Shown here: positions 54,880-64,000 of the stretch, piece after piece | How the letters are laid out: the number at the start of each line of letters is the position of its first letter | Numbering within the stretch: the first letter of the stretch is position 1 | The notes under the pieces: model-generated | The model's input: only the letters and a program-made list of their open reading frames with translations | What the model was told of the DNA's origin: nothing | Database searches by the model: none | DNA from: Zea mays | Taxonomy: Eukaryota; Streptophyta; Magnoliopsida; Poales; Poaceae | DNA length: 64,000 nt | NCBI RefSeq assembly: GCF_902167145.1 | Contig: NC_050096.1 | Coordinates: forward strand, 269,722,622-269,786,621 | Direction: 5' to 3' | Made by a program: the position numbers and the translations under genes

Positions 54880-57613
54880 ATGACCGATCCAACCAACCTC
54901 GATGAGATTTCCAAAGCCCTGGCCGCCATCACCCAACAGCTGCCAACCATGGCAGCCACCCTCCAGCAGTTGGAACACCAGTAGGTTGCTCAACAAGCAT
55001 CTATTGATCGACTGGACCAGCAGAACCGCGAGGTGGCCCGTATGTCCGACCATCATCGAGGTCGACCACCTCCGCCCCCTCCCTACAGTGACCATGATGA
55101 CCGTCCACGCCGTCCCCACAAGATGGATTTTCCCACATTCGACGGGAAGACCGGTCCGGTGTTGTTCATCAACAAATGCGAATCGTACTTATTCCAGCAG
55201 CATATCATGGAGGAAGAAAAGGTCTGGATGGCATCCTCCAACCTCGACGGCTCAGCGCAGAGTGGTACATGGTCCAACAAGCGGAGGGCACTCCACCTTG
55301 GCGCAGGTTCGCGGAGCTGCTCAACATCCGATTTGGGCACCGTTCCACGCCAACCCCTTTGGCGAACTGGCGTCCCTACGCCGCACAGGATGCGTTGCGG
55401 AATATGTGAGAGCACTTAGAGGGGGTGAATAAGTGATCCTGTAAAAACAGCTCAACAAAATAAATTTGGACTAATATTGGATTAGTGAAGGCTAAGGCCA
55501 AGTTCGAGTGATGAGTACTAGCGGAGTAAACTTCTTCACTTAATTGCTCATCACAAGATGAGTATTAAACTTAGAGCAATTATGCAAGTGAAGTGAATGG
55601 AGATAGAGAGAGAATCGCACAGGAATAACGACACGTGACACAACGATTTTTATCCCGTGGTTCGGTCAAGTAGAATACATGCCTACTCCACGTTGTGGCG
55701 TCCCAGTGGACGGGGGTTGCACTCAACCCCTTTCAAGTGATCCAAAGATCAACTTGAATATCACAGTTCTCTTTATCTCAACAATATCCCGTTGTGAGGA
55801 ATCTCCACAATTTGGAGTCTCTCACACCTTACACAAATGATCTCAAATGAACACAAGAGTAAGGGGGAATAGCAACACACACAAGATCGAGAGTTGCAGC
55901 AACATCACGCACACAAGACAAGAACGAGCACAAGAAACAGCACAACAGAGTTACAACTCAAAGAAGTGCTCGAATTTCTATCACGATGAACCAAATGTGT
56001 GTTTGCAAAGTCTTGGCGTTGTAGAATGTTCAATGGGTGCTTCGTGTACTGCTCCATGCGCCTAGGGGTCCCTTTTATAGCCCCAAGCGAGCTAGGAGCC
56101 GTTGGAGCTCCATTTGGAAGGCCCTGGTTGCCTTTTGTCCGTGGGTGCACCGGACAGTCCGGTGCACCACCAGACAGCGAACAGTGCACGATTTCCTTCC
56201 TTTTCTGGCGAAGCCGACCGTTGCCAGCCACGGGCCACGTGGCACACCGGACAGTCCGGTGCGACCTTCTGACCGTTGGCTGGGCCACATGTCACCCGCT
56301 TATCGCGTGGTCGACTGTTGGCTGGGCGCGCGGCTGGCACACCGGACAGTCCGGTGCACACCAGATAGTCTGGTGAATTATAGCCGTGGAGCCCTCATCG
56401 TTTTCCCGAGAGCGGTCTGTTCGCCGGGGCGCTAGCCTCCGGACAGTCCGGTGCACCGCAGGCTGGTGCAAGTTTGGCTGGACATAGCCAAACTTCTCCA
56501 ATCCGATTTCTCTCGATTTGACAAGGTTCCGAGCACTTAGTAGGATAATGTTAGTACCAAAAACAATTTACTAAGGCTAGAATCATACCTTGCTTTTTCA
56601 TTTGCATCCCTTTGACACTTAGCTTATATCAAACAAACCAATATGTGTTGGGCATCTAATCACCAAAACATTTATAGAAATGGCCCAAGGGCACATTTCC
56701 ATTTCAATACGGGGAGCGGTTCCTGGAGCTTCTTGCTCGGGCCGGTCCCCTCTCGGAGTCCCAGCAAGTGCAACTTTTCACTCAAGGTCTCCATGAGCCC
56801 CTAAGCATCGATGTCCAACGGCAGAACTCGATGTCTCTGGAGATCTCCATGAGTCTGGCTCGGGCTTACGAATGCCGAGAGCTGGTCGTTGCAAAGGCAT
56901 CCACATCCAGCCATCACGGCCTTCTTCCCACGCCACAGAAGTTGGACCTGCTACCACCTCCACGTTCGGATTTGGCGATCGCCTCCACTTCCACATGTCT
57001 TGTCAGTGGTCTAGGCCGACAGTCCCGACACCTCACGCCGGAGGAGATGGATGAGTGTCGACGTCAAGGGTTGTGCTTGAACTGCGACGAGAAGTGCGTT
57101 CGGGGCCACAACAGGTCCTGCAAACAGCTCTTCGTCATGGAATTGGCGAACGACAGCGAGAGCAGGGACGAGGACACGACTCTGGACTGCAACGAACCAG
57201 CACCAACAATCTCGTTGCACGCCATCTCGAGGGACCGGACGAGCCAGACCATGCAGGTCCCACTGCGTTGGGGGTCGGCGACCCTGCACGCTCTCCTCGA
57301 CTCGGGCTCCTCCCACAACTTCGTGTCAGCTACATCGGCCACCAGCACGAAGACAATCTTCCAGCAGCAGAGCGGTTTATGGGTCACGGTCGCAAATGGC
57401 GAATGTGTTCCGTGCCTCGGCGCTTTCCAATATGCCGCGTTCTCCATCCACGGTGAGCCGTTCCAGGCAAATTTCTTTGTATTTCCTCTCGCCGGCTATG
57501 ATGTCGTCCTCGACACCTAGTGGCTAGCCTCCCTGGGACCAATCCTATGGGATTTTGGCCATCTCACCATGCAGTTTTGGCTCCGGGACCACAAGGTCTG
57601 ATAGCGTGGCCTT
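54880..57613 (+). pseudogene. E5 Gag-protease, disrupted
   Basis: ATG 54880 (MTDPTNLDEISKALAAITQQ). In-frame TAG at 54982 within a Gln-rich stretch. The gag core (KMDFPTFDGKTGPVLFINK, near 55123) shifts frame near 55260 and again near 55340. The solo LTR at 55407-56706 splits the frame. After it come QVQLFTQGLHEPLSIDVQ (near 56770), a zinc-knuckle-like CLNCDEKCVRGHNRSCK and protease LLDSGSSHNFVS (near 57294). TAG at 57518 follows VVLDT, with sense sequence continuing (WLASLGPILWDFG). Lineage within gypsy is uncertain, possibly chromovirus-related. Confidence 0.75.
55407..56706 (-). repeat. Solo LTR (Ji-like) inserted in E5 gag
   Basis: 1,300 bp from TGAGAGCACTTAGAGG to CATTTCCATTTCA, i.e. 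the E1-type LTR on the minus strand but clearly diverged. It has degenerate CACCGGACAGTCCGGTG palindromes (56147-56450) and a reversed TATAAAAG near 56074. Flanking 5-mers ATATG (55402-55406) and ATACG (56707-56711) match at 4 of 5. No internal region, so unequal recombination between LTRs is the likely origin. Confidence 0.9.
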
Positions 57614-57837
57614 TGCGGTGGCGGTCCACCATTGCTCTTAACAACTGCATCAGACTCCCTCCTCGACGCCCTGCTGACAGAATTCGACGACCTCTTCACT
57701 GAGCCCCACAAACTACCTCCACCTCGTCTACTTGCGACCACCACATCCACCTGCTGGCCTGCATCGGCCCCGTTGCCGTCCGCCCCTATCGCTACTCCGC
57801 CATACACAAGGACGAGCTGGAAAGACAATGCCACAAC

Positions 57838-59184
57838 ATGCTGGACCACGAGATAATTCGCCGCAGCACGTCGGCATTCTCTTCCTCGGTGTTGCTGGTC
57901 AAGAAGAATGATGGTTCCTGTAGGTTCTGCGTCGACTACAGGGTGCTCAATGCTCAGACCGTCAGCGACACGTTCCCGATCCCCGTTGTTGACGAACTCT
58001 TGGACGAGCTGCATAAAGCCCGCTTCTTCACCAAGTTTGATCTTTGTTCAGGCTATCATCAAGTCCGAATCTTTCCCAACGACATACACAAGGCGACGTT
58101 CCGTACACATGACGGTCTCTACAAATTCTTGGTCATACCGTTCGGACTGACGAACGCCCCGGCCACATTCCAGGCGCTGATGAATGAGGTCCTGCGAGTC
58201 TTCTTGCGTCGTTTCGTGTTGGTCTTCTTCGATGATATCTTGATCTTTAGTGTGTTCAGTTGTGCCTGCTATCCCAACACTTCTGCCACCGCTCCCCACA
58301 AGCTATCTCCCCGCTCCACTCGCTGCCTATTCCTCGGTTACTCCCCTAACCACAAGTGGTATCATTGTCTTGACCTCGTCTCCCACCGCATACTCATCTC
58401 TCGTCACGTTGTTTTCGACGAAGATATGTTTCCCCTTGCTGGCTCCTCCCCACCCACCGATCTCGACTCTCTCCTTGAGTCTGATCCAGTTCCCCCTCCA
58501 CCCCAGGCTCCCCGCCTTGCGCCGTTAACCGCGCCACGCGAGGCTTCAATGCCTCCGCTCGCGCCTCTACTCACGCCACACGCGACCTCTACACCTTCAC
58601 TCGCGCCTCCTCTCATGCCTCGTGCGGCCCCGCCGACCACCCCTGTGCCACGCGCGGCTCTGTCGACCCCTCCTGCTCCATGGGCGGCTCCATCAACGAG
58701 CGCAGCCTGCTTCGCCGACCCTGCCCTCGTCTGCCACCGCCGCGAGTGGGCCACTCCCTCAGCTCCTACTGACCTGGCCCCATCGACGAGAGCGACTCGC
58801 TTTGCCGACCCCACTCTCATCTACCACCGCCGCGAGCGGGCCACTCCATTGGCTCCCGACGCCCCGTCGACCCGCACCGGGCCTCCCGTGTACCACCCGG
58901 TCGCCATCCACCGCGACCCTGGACACGTCCACCCGATGGTGACTCGCCGCGTAGCTGGTGTTCTCCGTCCTATCGACCGGCTGATCCTGGCAGCCGACAC
59001 GGCTGCCACTCCTCCGAACGCCTCCCCGGTCCCCTCCTCCGTTCATGATGCCCTCGCCGACCCCACTGGCGTCGTGCTATGGAGGAGTACGCGGCCCTCC
59101 TGGCCAACCATACCTAGGGCCTGGTGTTGCGTCCACCAAGCACCAACGTGGTCACTGGTAAGTGGCTCTTTCGCCACAAACTGA
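57838..59184 (+). CDS. Chimeric gypsy-RT / copia-Pol open frame (448 residues)
   Basis: Residues 1-137 are gypsy RT (SVLLVKKNDGSCRFCVDYR, FTKFDLCSGYHQVRI, FFDDILIF). From about 58249 the same frame continues as copia integrase C-terminus (APHKLSPRSTRCLFLGYSP, ISRHVVFDEDMFPL) and a long Pro/Ala/Thr/Ser-rich linker, ending after a frameshift near 59130. The RT half stops just after its catalytic DD, so it lacks the thumb and cannot be active. This is a product of illegitimate joining; no evidence for expression. The start codon is simply the first ATG of the open frame, inside the RT. Confidence 0.75.
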   Translation: MLDHEIIRRSTSAFSSSVLLVKKNDGSCRFCVDYRVLNAQTVSDTFPIPVVDELLDELHKARFFTKFDLCSGYHQVRIFPNDIHKATFRTHDGLYKFLVIPFGLTNAPATFQALMNEVLRVFLRRFVLVFFDDILIFSVFSCACYPNTSATAPHKLSPRSTRCLFLGYSPNHKWYHCLDLVSHRILISRHVVFDEDMFPLAGSSPPTDLDSLLESDPVPPPPQAPRLAPLTAPREASMPPLAPLLTPHATSTPSLAPPLMPRAAPPTTPVPRAALSTPPAPWAAPSTSAACFADPALVCHRREWATPSAPTDLAPSTRATRFADPTLIYHRRERATPLAPDAPSTRTGPPVYHPVAIHRDPGHVHPMVTRRVAGVLRPIDRLILAADTAATPPNASPVPSSVHDALADPTGVVLWRSTRPSWPTIPRAWCCVHQAPTWSLVSGSFATN

Positions 59185-60337
59185 CCTCAAATGGCTCCCT
59201 CGACCGCTACAAGGCCCGTTGGGTCCTTCGGGACTTCACCCAGCGCCCCGGAGTGGACTACGACGAGACCATCAGTCCCGTCGTCAAGTTTGCCACCGTT
59301 CGAGCCGTCCTCTCCCTCGCTCTCTATCGGGACTGGGCGATCCATCAACTCGACGTCAAGAATGCCTTCCTCCACGTCACTCTGACGGAGACTGTCTACT
59401 ACAGCCAGCCCACCGGCTTCATCGATGCCGCTCGCTCGGATCTGGTCTATTGGCTGAACCGCTCCTTGTACGGCCTCAAGCAGGCGACGAGGGCCTGGTA
59501 CAGTCGATTCGCCTCCTACTTTGCTTCCATCGGCTTCGTCGAGGTCAAGTCGGACACACCCCTCATCATCTACCGGCGCGGTGACGACACCGTCTACCTC
59601 TTGCTCTACGCCGACGACATTGTGCTCACGACGTCCACCGCTGACCTTGTACATCGCACGATTGTCGCCCTTTAGCGGGAGTTCACGATGAAGGATCTGG
59701 GGCCCCTTCACCACTTCCTCGGCATCACCGCCGAGCGCTGGCCTTAGGGTCTCTTCCTCCACCAACGAAAGTACGCCATCGACATCCTGGAGCGGGCTGG
59801 CATGTCCGACTGCAAGCCCTAGTCCACGTCTGTCGACACTCAGGCGAAGCTCTCTAAGGACGACAGGCCCCCGGTTGTCGATGCGACGTCCTATTGGAGC
59901 CTGACCGGTGCCCTCTAGTACCTGACCTTCTCCAGGCCCGACATCGCCTACGCCGTCCAGCAATGTGCCTGCACATGTACACCTGCGGGAGCCCCATCTC
60001 ACTGCTCTCAAGCGGATCTTGCGCTACCTCTGCGGCTCCCTCGACTACGGCCTTCTACTCTGACCCTCCCCACAGTCGGAGCTCGTGGTCTACACCGATA
60101 CTGGGCTAGCTGTCTCGACACGCGCCGGTCCACTTCCGGTTATGCCGTGTTCTTGGGCGCCAACCTCGTCTCCTAGGCTGCCGAGCGGCAACCCGTCGTC
60201 TCCCGCTCCAGTGCAGAGGCTGAGTACCGTGCTGTGGCCAACGGCATGGCAGTGGCCTCCTGGCTACGCCAACTTCTCCAAGAGCTCCACAACCCCCTCC
60301 AGCGCGCCAGCCTCGTCTACTGCGACAACGTCAGCGT
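58249..60337 (+). pseudogene. E7: copia Pol 3' part (integrase tail, RT, RNase H)
   Basis: After the linker, RT runs from TGKWLFRHKLTSNGSLDRYK (59157) through LDVKNAFLHV and LLYADDIVLT (near 59602). It has four in-frame TAG codons at 59673, 59745, 59820 and 59916. RNase H pieces (SRPDIAYAVQQ near 59932, SSAEAEYRAVANGMA near 60210, LVYCDNVS near 60312) are frameshifted. E6 interrupts the RNase H at 60338. It resembles the decayed copia at 53-54 kb in type but is better preserved. Confidence 0.8.
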
Positions 60338-60354
60338 TGATGGAATAAGTCTTG

Positions 60355-60555
60355 AGCATCTAGAGGACAGCAGTCGCTTTTGACTGTCCTCTGTAGTCCT
60401 TAGCATCTAGAGGACAACTTGACTGTCCTTTGTAGTCTCTTTAGCATCTAGAGGACAGCAGTCACTTTTTGACTGTCCTCTGCAGTCGCTTTAGCATCTA
60501 GAGGACAACAGTCGCTTTTGACTGTCCTCTGTAGTCTCTTTAGCATCTAGAGGAC
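60355..60555. repeat. Tandem hairpin repeats in E6 U3
   Basis: Five units starting AGCATCTAGAGGACA at 60355, 60402, 60443, 60493 and 60542 (spacing 41-50 bp). Most units pair GAGGACAG with a downstream CTGTCCTC, giving small stem-loops with AGTCGCTTTTGA-type loops. They sit upstream of the TATA box. Confidence 0.9.
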
Positions 60556-60607
60556 AATCCTGTTGTGTAGTGTGTGTGAGAAGGTGTGGTAGTGCAGCCT
60601 CTAGGGC

Positions 60608-60615
60608 TATAAATA
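60608..60615 (+). promoter_or_regulatory. TATA box of E6 5' LTR
   Basis: TATAAATA in the context AGGGCTATAAATATGG, about 120 bp before the LTR end. Confidence 0.7.
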
Positions 60616-60733
60616 TGGGTCTCCAACCCTTAGATAGGTATGGCATTGTGTAGTGTTTGAGGAAATAAACAGAAAATTGCCCCAACTCATAGTGTCATCC
60701 TCTGATGAGAGTTAGAGTCCCTCTACTTACAAT

Positions 60734-60746
60734 TGGTATCAGAGCC
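60734..60746 (+). other. Primer binding site of E6
   Basis: TGGTATCAGAGCC, 2 bp after the LTR; initiator methionine tRNA type. Confidence 0.88.
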
Positions 60747-60912
60747 AAACTATCCTGCAGCCTAAACATCTCGTGCTCATCTCCTTCCCGCGTCTCTCCC
60801 CACACTCAGTCGGCAGCAAGAGCTCCAACTGTTCCTTCCTCCCCTGCTCAGACGAGCAGCCTTTCGTCTGAGACAGCCTCTTCCACACGCAGCAACCCCT
60901 CACTAGCCCACC

Positions 60913-62684
60913 ATGTCCCTACGCTCGGCCACTTCGAGTGCGCGGCGCCAGCAGGAGGCCGAGGTCGCCGCGGCACAAGAACGCGAGCGAGCAGCAGCAG
61001 CGGCTGCAGCGACAACGGCGAGGGCAACACGGTTGGCGGCGGCGGAACTGGCAGCGGCGAGAGCAGAAGTAGAAGCAGCGGAGGCGGCGGATGCTGCACG
61101 TGCGGCGGCAACAGAGCTCGAGGTTCTGCGCGGCAGTAGAGTTGGCAACTCTGCTTCTGTCGACGACAACACCGACGAAGAGCTCAGGCTGGCGAGGGAA
61201 GCAGCGCGAGAGCAGGCGGCACAGTGGGCAGCCGCGCATCCCCATGGGGGCGCGCGTGGCGGCAGCCCGGATAGGCGCCGACGCGCCGACGGCGCTCCAG
61301 GCGGGGGCGCACGCGGCGGCAGCCCAGACGGGCGTAGACGCGCCGGCGGTGCTCCCGGCGGCGGCGACCGAGTCGACGGAGATCGCGGCCTCTACAGGCG
61401 GCGCAGTTCTCCCTCCCCGGATCGGTACCATGGTCGCCGCATGGCCCAGGCCATTGTCAGGGACATCGGTCCCGGCGGTGGGTGGCCTACCCTCACCAAG
61501 ACCAACTACGTCGAGTGGGTCGCGGTGATGAGGGTACGGCTCCAGGTTCGCCACATGTGGGAAGCAGTTCGTTACGACGACGTCGACTACCACGAGGATC
61601 GGCGGGCGCTGGATGCCCTCATTGCTGCAGTCCCGCCCGAGATGCAGTTTTCGCTTTCCCAGAAGCGGACTGCCAAGGAGGCCTGGGACGCCATCGCTGC
61701 GACCCGCATCGGCAGCGATCGTGCCCGCAAGACCACACTGCAGGCACTTCGCAAGGAGTGGGAGAACCTGGCCTTCAAGCCAGGTGAGGATGTTGATGAC
61801 TTTGCTCTCCTCCTCAACACTCTGTTGCAGAAGATGGTGCAGTTCGACGACGACACCTACAATGAGGAGAGAGCTGTTGAGAAGCTCTTCCGTTGCATCC
61901 CCGAGAAGTACAGGCAGATTGCTCGCTCGATCGAGTCTCTGCTAGACCTCTCCACGATGACGATCGAAGAGGCGATTGGTCGCCTCAAGGTGGTCGACGG
62001 CGACGAACCACGGGCTCTCTCTGGGCCTATCACTATCGGCGGGAAGCTACATCTCACTCGAGAGCAGTGGGAGGCCTGCCAGGGTGACAAGAAGAAGGGG
62101 GAGTCCTCCTCGACACGAGGCCGCAAACGCGGCAAGCCGCGCAAGGCGCGTGGAGGCGCCCAGGCCGGGGCGCGAGGACATGCTGAGGGTGGTGCACGTG
62201 GAGGTGCCCAAGGCGGCGCCGTCGGCAACAAGAAGCCGGCACGAGACGACGGCTGCCACAACTGCGGCAAGCTTGGCCACTGGGCCAGGGATTGTCGGCA
62301 GCCACGACGTGGCCAGGCCAACGTCGCACAGGCGGAGGCGGAGGAGGAGGCCCTGCTCCTGGCACATGCAAGCATCGAGCCATCTCCAGCGGCACCGACC
62401 GCAGCGGCACTCCTCCACCTTGATGAGTCGAAAGCACGCGCTTTCCTTGGCGACGGCTCCAACAAGGACATGATCGAAGGATGGTGCCTCGACACCGGCG
62501 CCACTCATCACATGACCGGCCGACGGGAGTTCTTCACCGAGCTTGACTCTAGCGTCCGAGGCTCCGTCAAGTTTGGGGACGCCTCCGGTGTAGAGATCAA
62601 GGGCGCCGGCTCAGTCGTCTTCACCGCCACGTCTGATGAGCACAGGCTGCTCACCGGAGTCTACTACATCCCCGCGTTGAGAAA
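60913..62684 (+). CDS. E6 Gag and protease region
   Basis: ATG 60913 (MSLRSATSSARRQQEAEV). Residues about 10-95 are an Ala/Glu/Arg-rich helix, probably coiled coil, followed by two Gly/Arg-rich repeats (GGARGGSPD). The gag domain runs from LTKTNYVEWVAVMRVRLQ (near residue 195) to about 385. A Gly/Lys/Arg-rich basic segment precedes the CCHC knuckle CHNCGKLGHWARDC (448-461). Protease DTGATHHMTG begins at residue 527. The frame stays open to 62748, but from about 62685 the family sequence is in another frame, so a small indel lies at that point. Confidence 0.88.
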
Positions 62685-64000
62685 ATCATCAGCTTGGGAC
62701 AGCTGGATGAGAATGGTTCACGCGTGGAGGTCGAGCACAGAGTCATGAGGATCTGGGATCCCTCTCGTCGCCTTCTTGCCAAGGTACGCAGGAGTGCAAA
62801 TCGGCTTTACATCCTCAATGTGAAGGTGGCACAACCTTGCTGCCTTGCTGCTCGTCGAGACGACGGGGCATGGCAGTGGCACGAGCGCTTCGGGCACCTT
62901 AACTTCGAAGCCCTGAAGCGGCTCAGCGTCAAGGAGATGGTACGAGGCCTGCCGTGCCTTGACCATGTGGAGCAATTCTGCGATGTCTGCGTGTTGACAA
63001 AGCAGAGACGGCTCCCCTTCCCCCAGCAGTCGAGCTTCCGAGCCAAGGAGAGGCTCGAGCTCGTGCATGGGGACTTGTGTGGCCCGGTGACACCAGCCAC
63101 ACCAGGAGGACGACGCTACTTCTTGCTGCTCGTCGACGATCTCTCCCGCTACATGTGGGTGATGATCCTTGTCAGCAAGGGAGAGGCTGCGAACGCCATC
63201 AGGCGTGTGCAGGTCGCTGCGGAGGCGGAGTGCGGCCGCAAGCTGCGCGTGCTGCGCACCGACAACGGCGGCGAATTCACGGCAGCTGAGTTCGCGTCGT
63301 ACTGCGCGGATGAGGGCGTTCAGCGCCACTGCTCCGCGCCGTACAGCCCGCAGCAGAACGGCGTCGTCGAGCGGCGCAACCAGACGGTTGTAGGGATGGC
63401 TCAGGCTCTCCTCAAGCAGAGAGGAATGCCAGCTGTCTTCTGGGGAGAGGCGGTGGTGACAGCGGTTTACATCCTCAACCGCTCGCCCACCAAGGCTCTC
63501 AACGGGATGACACCGTACGAGGCTTGGCATGGGCGCAAGCCGGTGGTCTCTCACCTACGGGTCTTCGGCTGCCTCGCGTTCACCAAGGAGCTTGGCCACA
63601 TCAGCAAGCTCGACGATAGGAGCACCCCGGGGGTGTTCATTGGCTACGCGGAGGGCTCGAAGGCCTACCGCATCCTTGACCCAAGAACACAGCGTGTGCG
63701 CACGGTGCGCGACGTAGTGTTCGACGAAGGGCGAGGTTGGGTGTGGGACAAGGCGGTGGACGACGGCACGACTCCGACGTACGACTTCACCATCGAGTAC
63801 GTCCACTTTGAGGGAGCTGGGGGGGGAGTAGGCAACTCTTCTCCGAGCAGGTCTACCCCAGCCCCCAAGTCTCCACCGACTCCAGCGCCACACTCTCCAG
63901 CTCCTGCTACAACGAGCTCTTCACCACCACGCACTCCAACCACGACTCCGGCTACAGCGAGCTCTTCGCCACCACGTACTCCAGCACCGACGGTACCCTC
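62685..64000 (+). pseudogene. E6 Pol: integrase, continuing past the window
   Basis: Open from about 62685 to the window end with no stop. It begins IISLGQLDENGSRVE (end of protease region), then GAG-pre-integrase WQWHERFGHLNFEALKR with the finger CDVCVLTKQRR. The integrase core has LVHGDLCGPV, RTDNGGEFTA and [14 protein letters not shown] (all three acidic residues present), then the C-terminal region LRVFGCLAFTKELGH and VFIGYAEGSKAYRI. A Pro/Ser/Thr-rich linker follows from about 63800. It lacks its own start and is out of frame with E6 Gag, so it is scored as a disrupted gene. Confidence 0.82.

Larger units (their letters stand above)
54430..58248 (+). mobile_element. E5: partial Ty3/gypsy element, interrupted and truncated
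   Basis: The 5' end is placed at TGTTACGTAGGG (54430), exactly where the decayed copia RNase H stops. The LTR probably ends at 54706. Gag, protease and the first part of RT follow; the element ends abruptly inside RT at about 58248, joined to copia sequence. A solo LTR splits gag. The missing 3' part means no target duplication can be checked. Confidence 0.7.
60338..60731 (+). repeat. 5' LTR of E6
   Basis: TGATGGAATAAG...CTCTACTTACA. It contains five hairpin-forming repeats and a TATAAATA box at 60608. The partner LTR is outside the window, so the left border is inferred from the TG end and interruption of E7. Confidence 0.8.
60338..64000 (+). mobile_element. E6: Ty1/copia element, 5' part (runs off window)
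   Basis: 5' LTR (394 bp), primer binding site, gag, protease and integrase are present. RT, RNase H and the 3' LTR would lie beyond 64000. Inserted into the RNase H of E7. One frameshift near 62684 separates Gag-protease from integrase. GC-rich coding sequence contrasts with the AT-rich E1-E3. Confidence 0.88.

Overview
This window looks like nuclear DNA of a panicoid grass, most probably maize (Zea mays). It is dominated by young, nested LTR retrotransposons whose LTRs resemble the maize Ji/PREM-2, Opie and Huck families. It also has grass-type MITEs, a tRNA-derived SINE and intron-containing plant genes. There are no operons, ribosome binding sites or CRISPR arrays. Family names come from recognition and were not checked by search.

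Layout. 1-2367: host DNA with three exons of an EDRF1-like gene on the minus strand, broken by an in-frame TGA. 2368-11347: complete Ty1/copia element (E1, Ji-like), target duplication GGTGG. 11597-20280: second copia element (E2, Opie-like), target duplication ACCTT, with the RNase H region deleted. 20502-42921: Huck-like Ty3/gypsy element (E4) inserted inside a Tourist-like MITE. E4 itself carries a third copia element (E3, Opie-like, minus strand, 29600-39156, target duplication GCAGC). 43009-43390: a second Tourist-like MITE sharing a TAA target site with the first.

43390-53000 is the gene-bearing part. It holds a two-exon organellar ribosomal protein S21 gene (minus, start at 46168, last codons at 43614-43623) and the first exon of an unidentified plus-strand gene (49197-49433). 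The 3 kb between their divergent starts is largely TIR elements: a ~1 kb long-TIR element carrying spliced fragments of a cation/proton exchanger (CAX) gene, a Tourist MITE, and an 814 bp hAT-type element with a perfect 8 bp target duplication. A SINE and a degraded TIR-like repeat lie downstream.

52960-64000 is a second retrotransposon cluster. A decayed copia is interrupted by a gypsy element (E5). E5 is interrupted by a 1.3 kb Ji-like solo LTR and is fused, inside its reverse transcriptase, to part of another copia (E7). E7 is in turn interrupted by a further copia (E6) that runs off the window.

The retrotransposon proteins follow the usual scheme: Gag packages the RNA, and protease, integrase, reverse transcriptase and RNase H copy and insert it. 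Every element with a complete coding region in view carries at least one stop, frameshift or deletion. LTR comparison by eye gives an order of insertion: E1 youngest (1 substitution seen), then E2 and E3 (about 5-6 each), and E4 much older (about 22 in 570 bp). I did not find a convincing new biological system. The most distinctive items are the unstable CACCGGAC/GTCCGGTG palindrome arrays in the LTRs, the CAX-capturing TIR element beside the S21 gene, the in-frame gypsy-copia chimera and the gag-pol junction arrangement.
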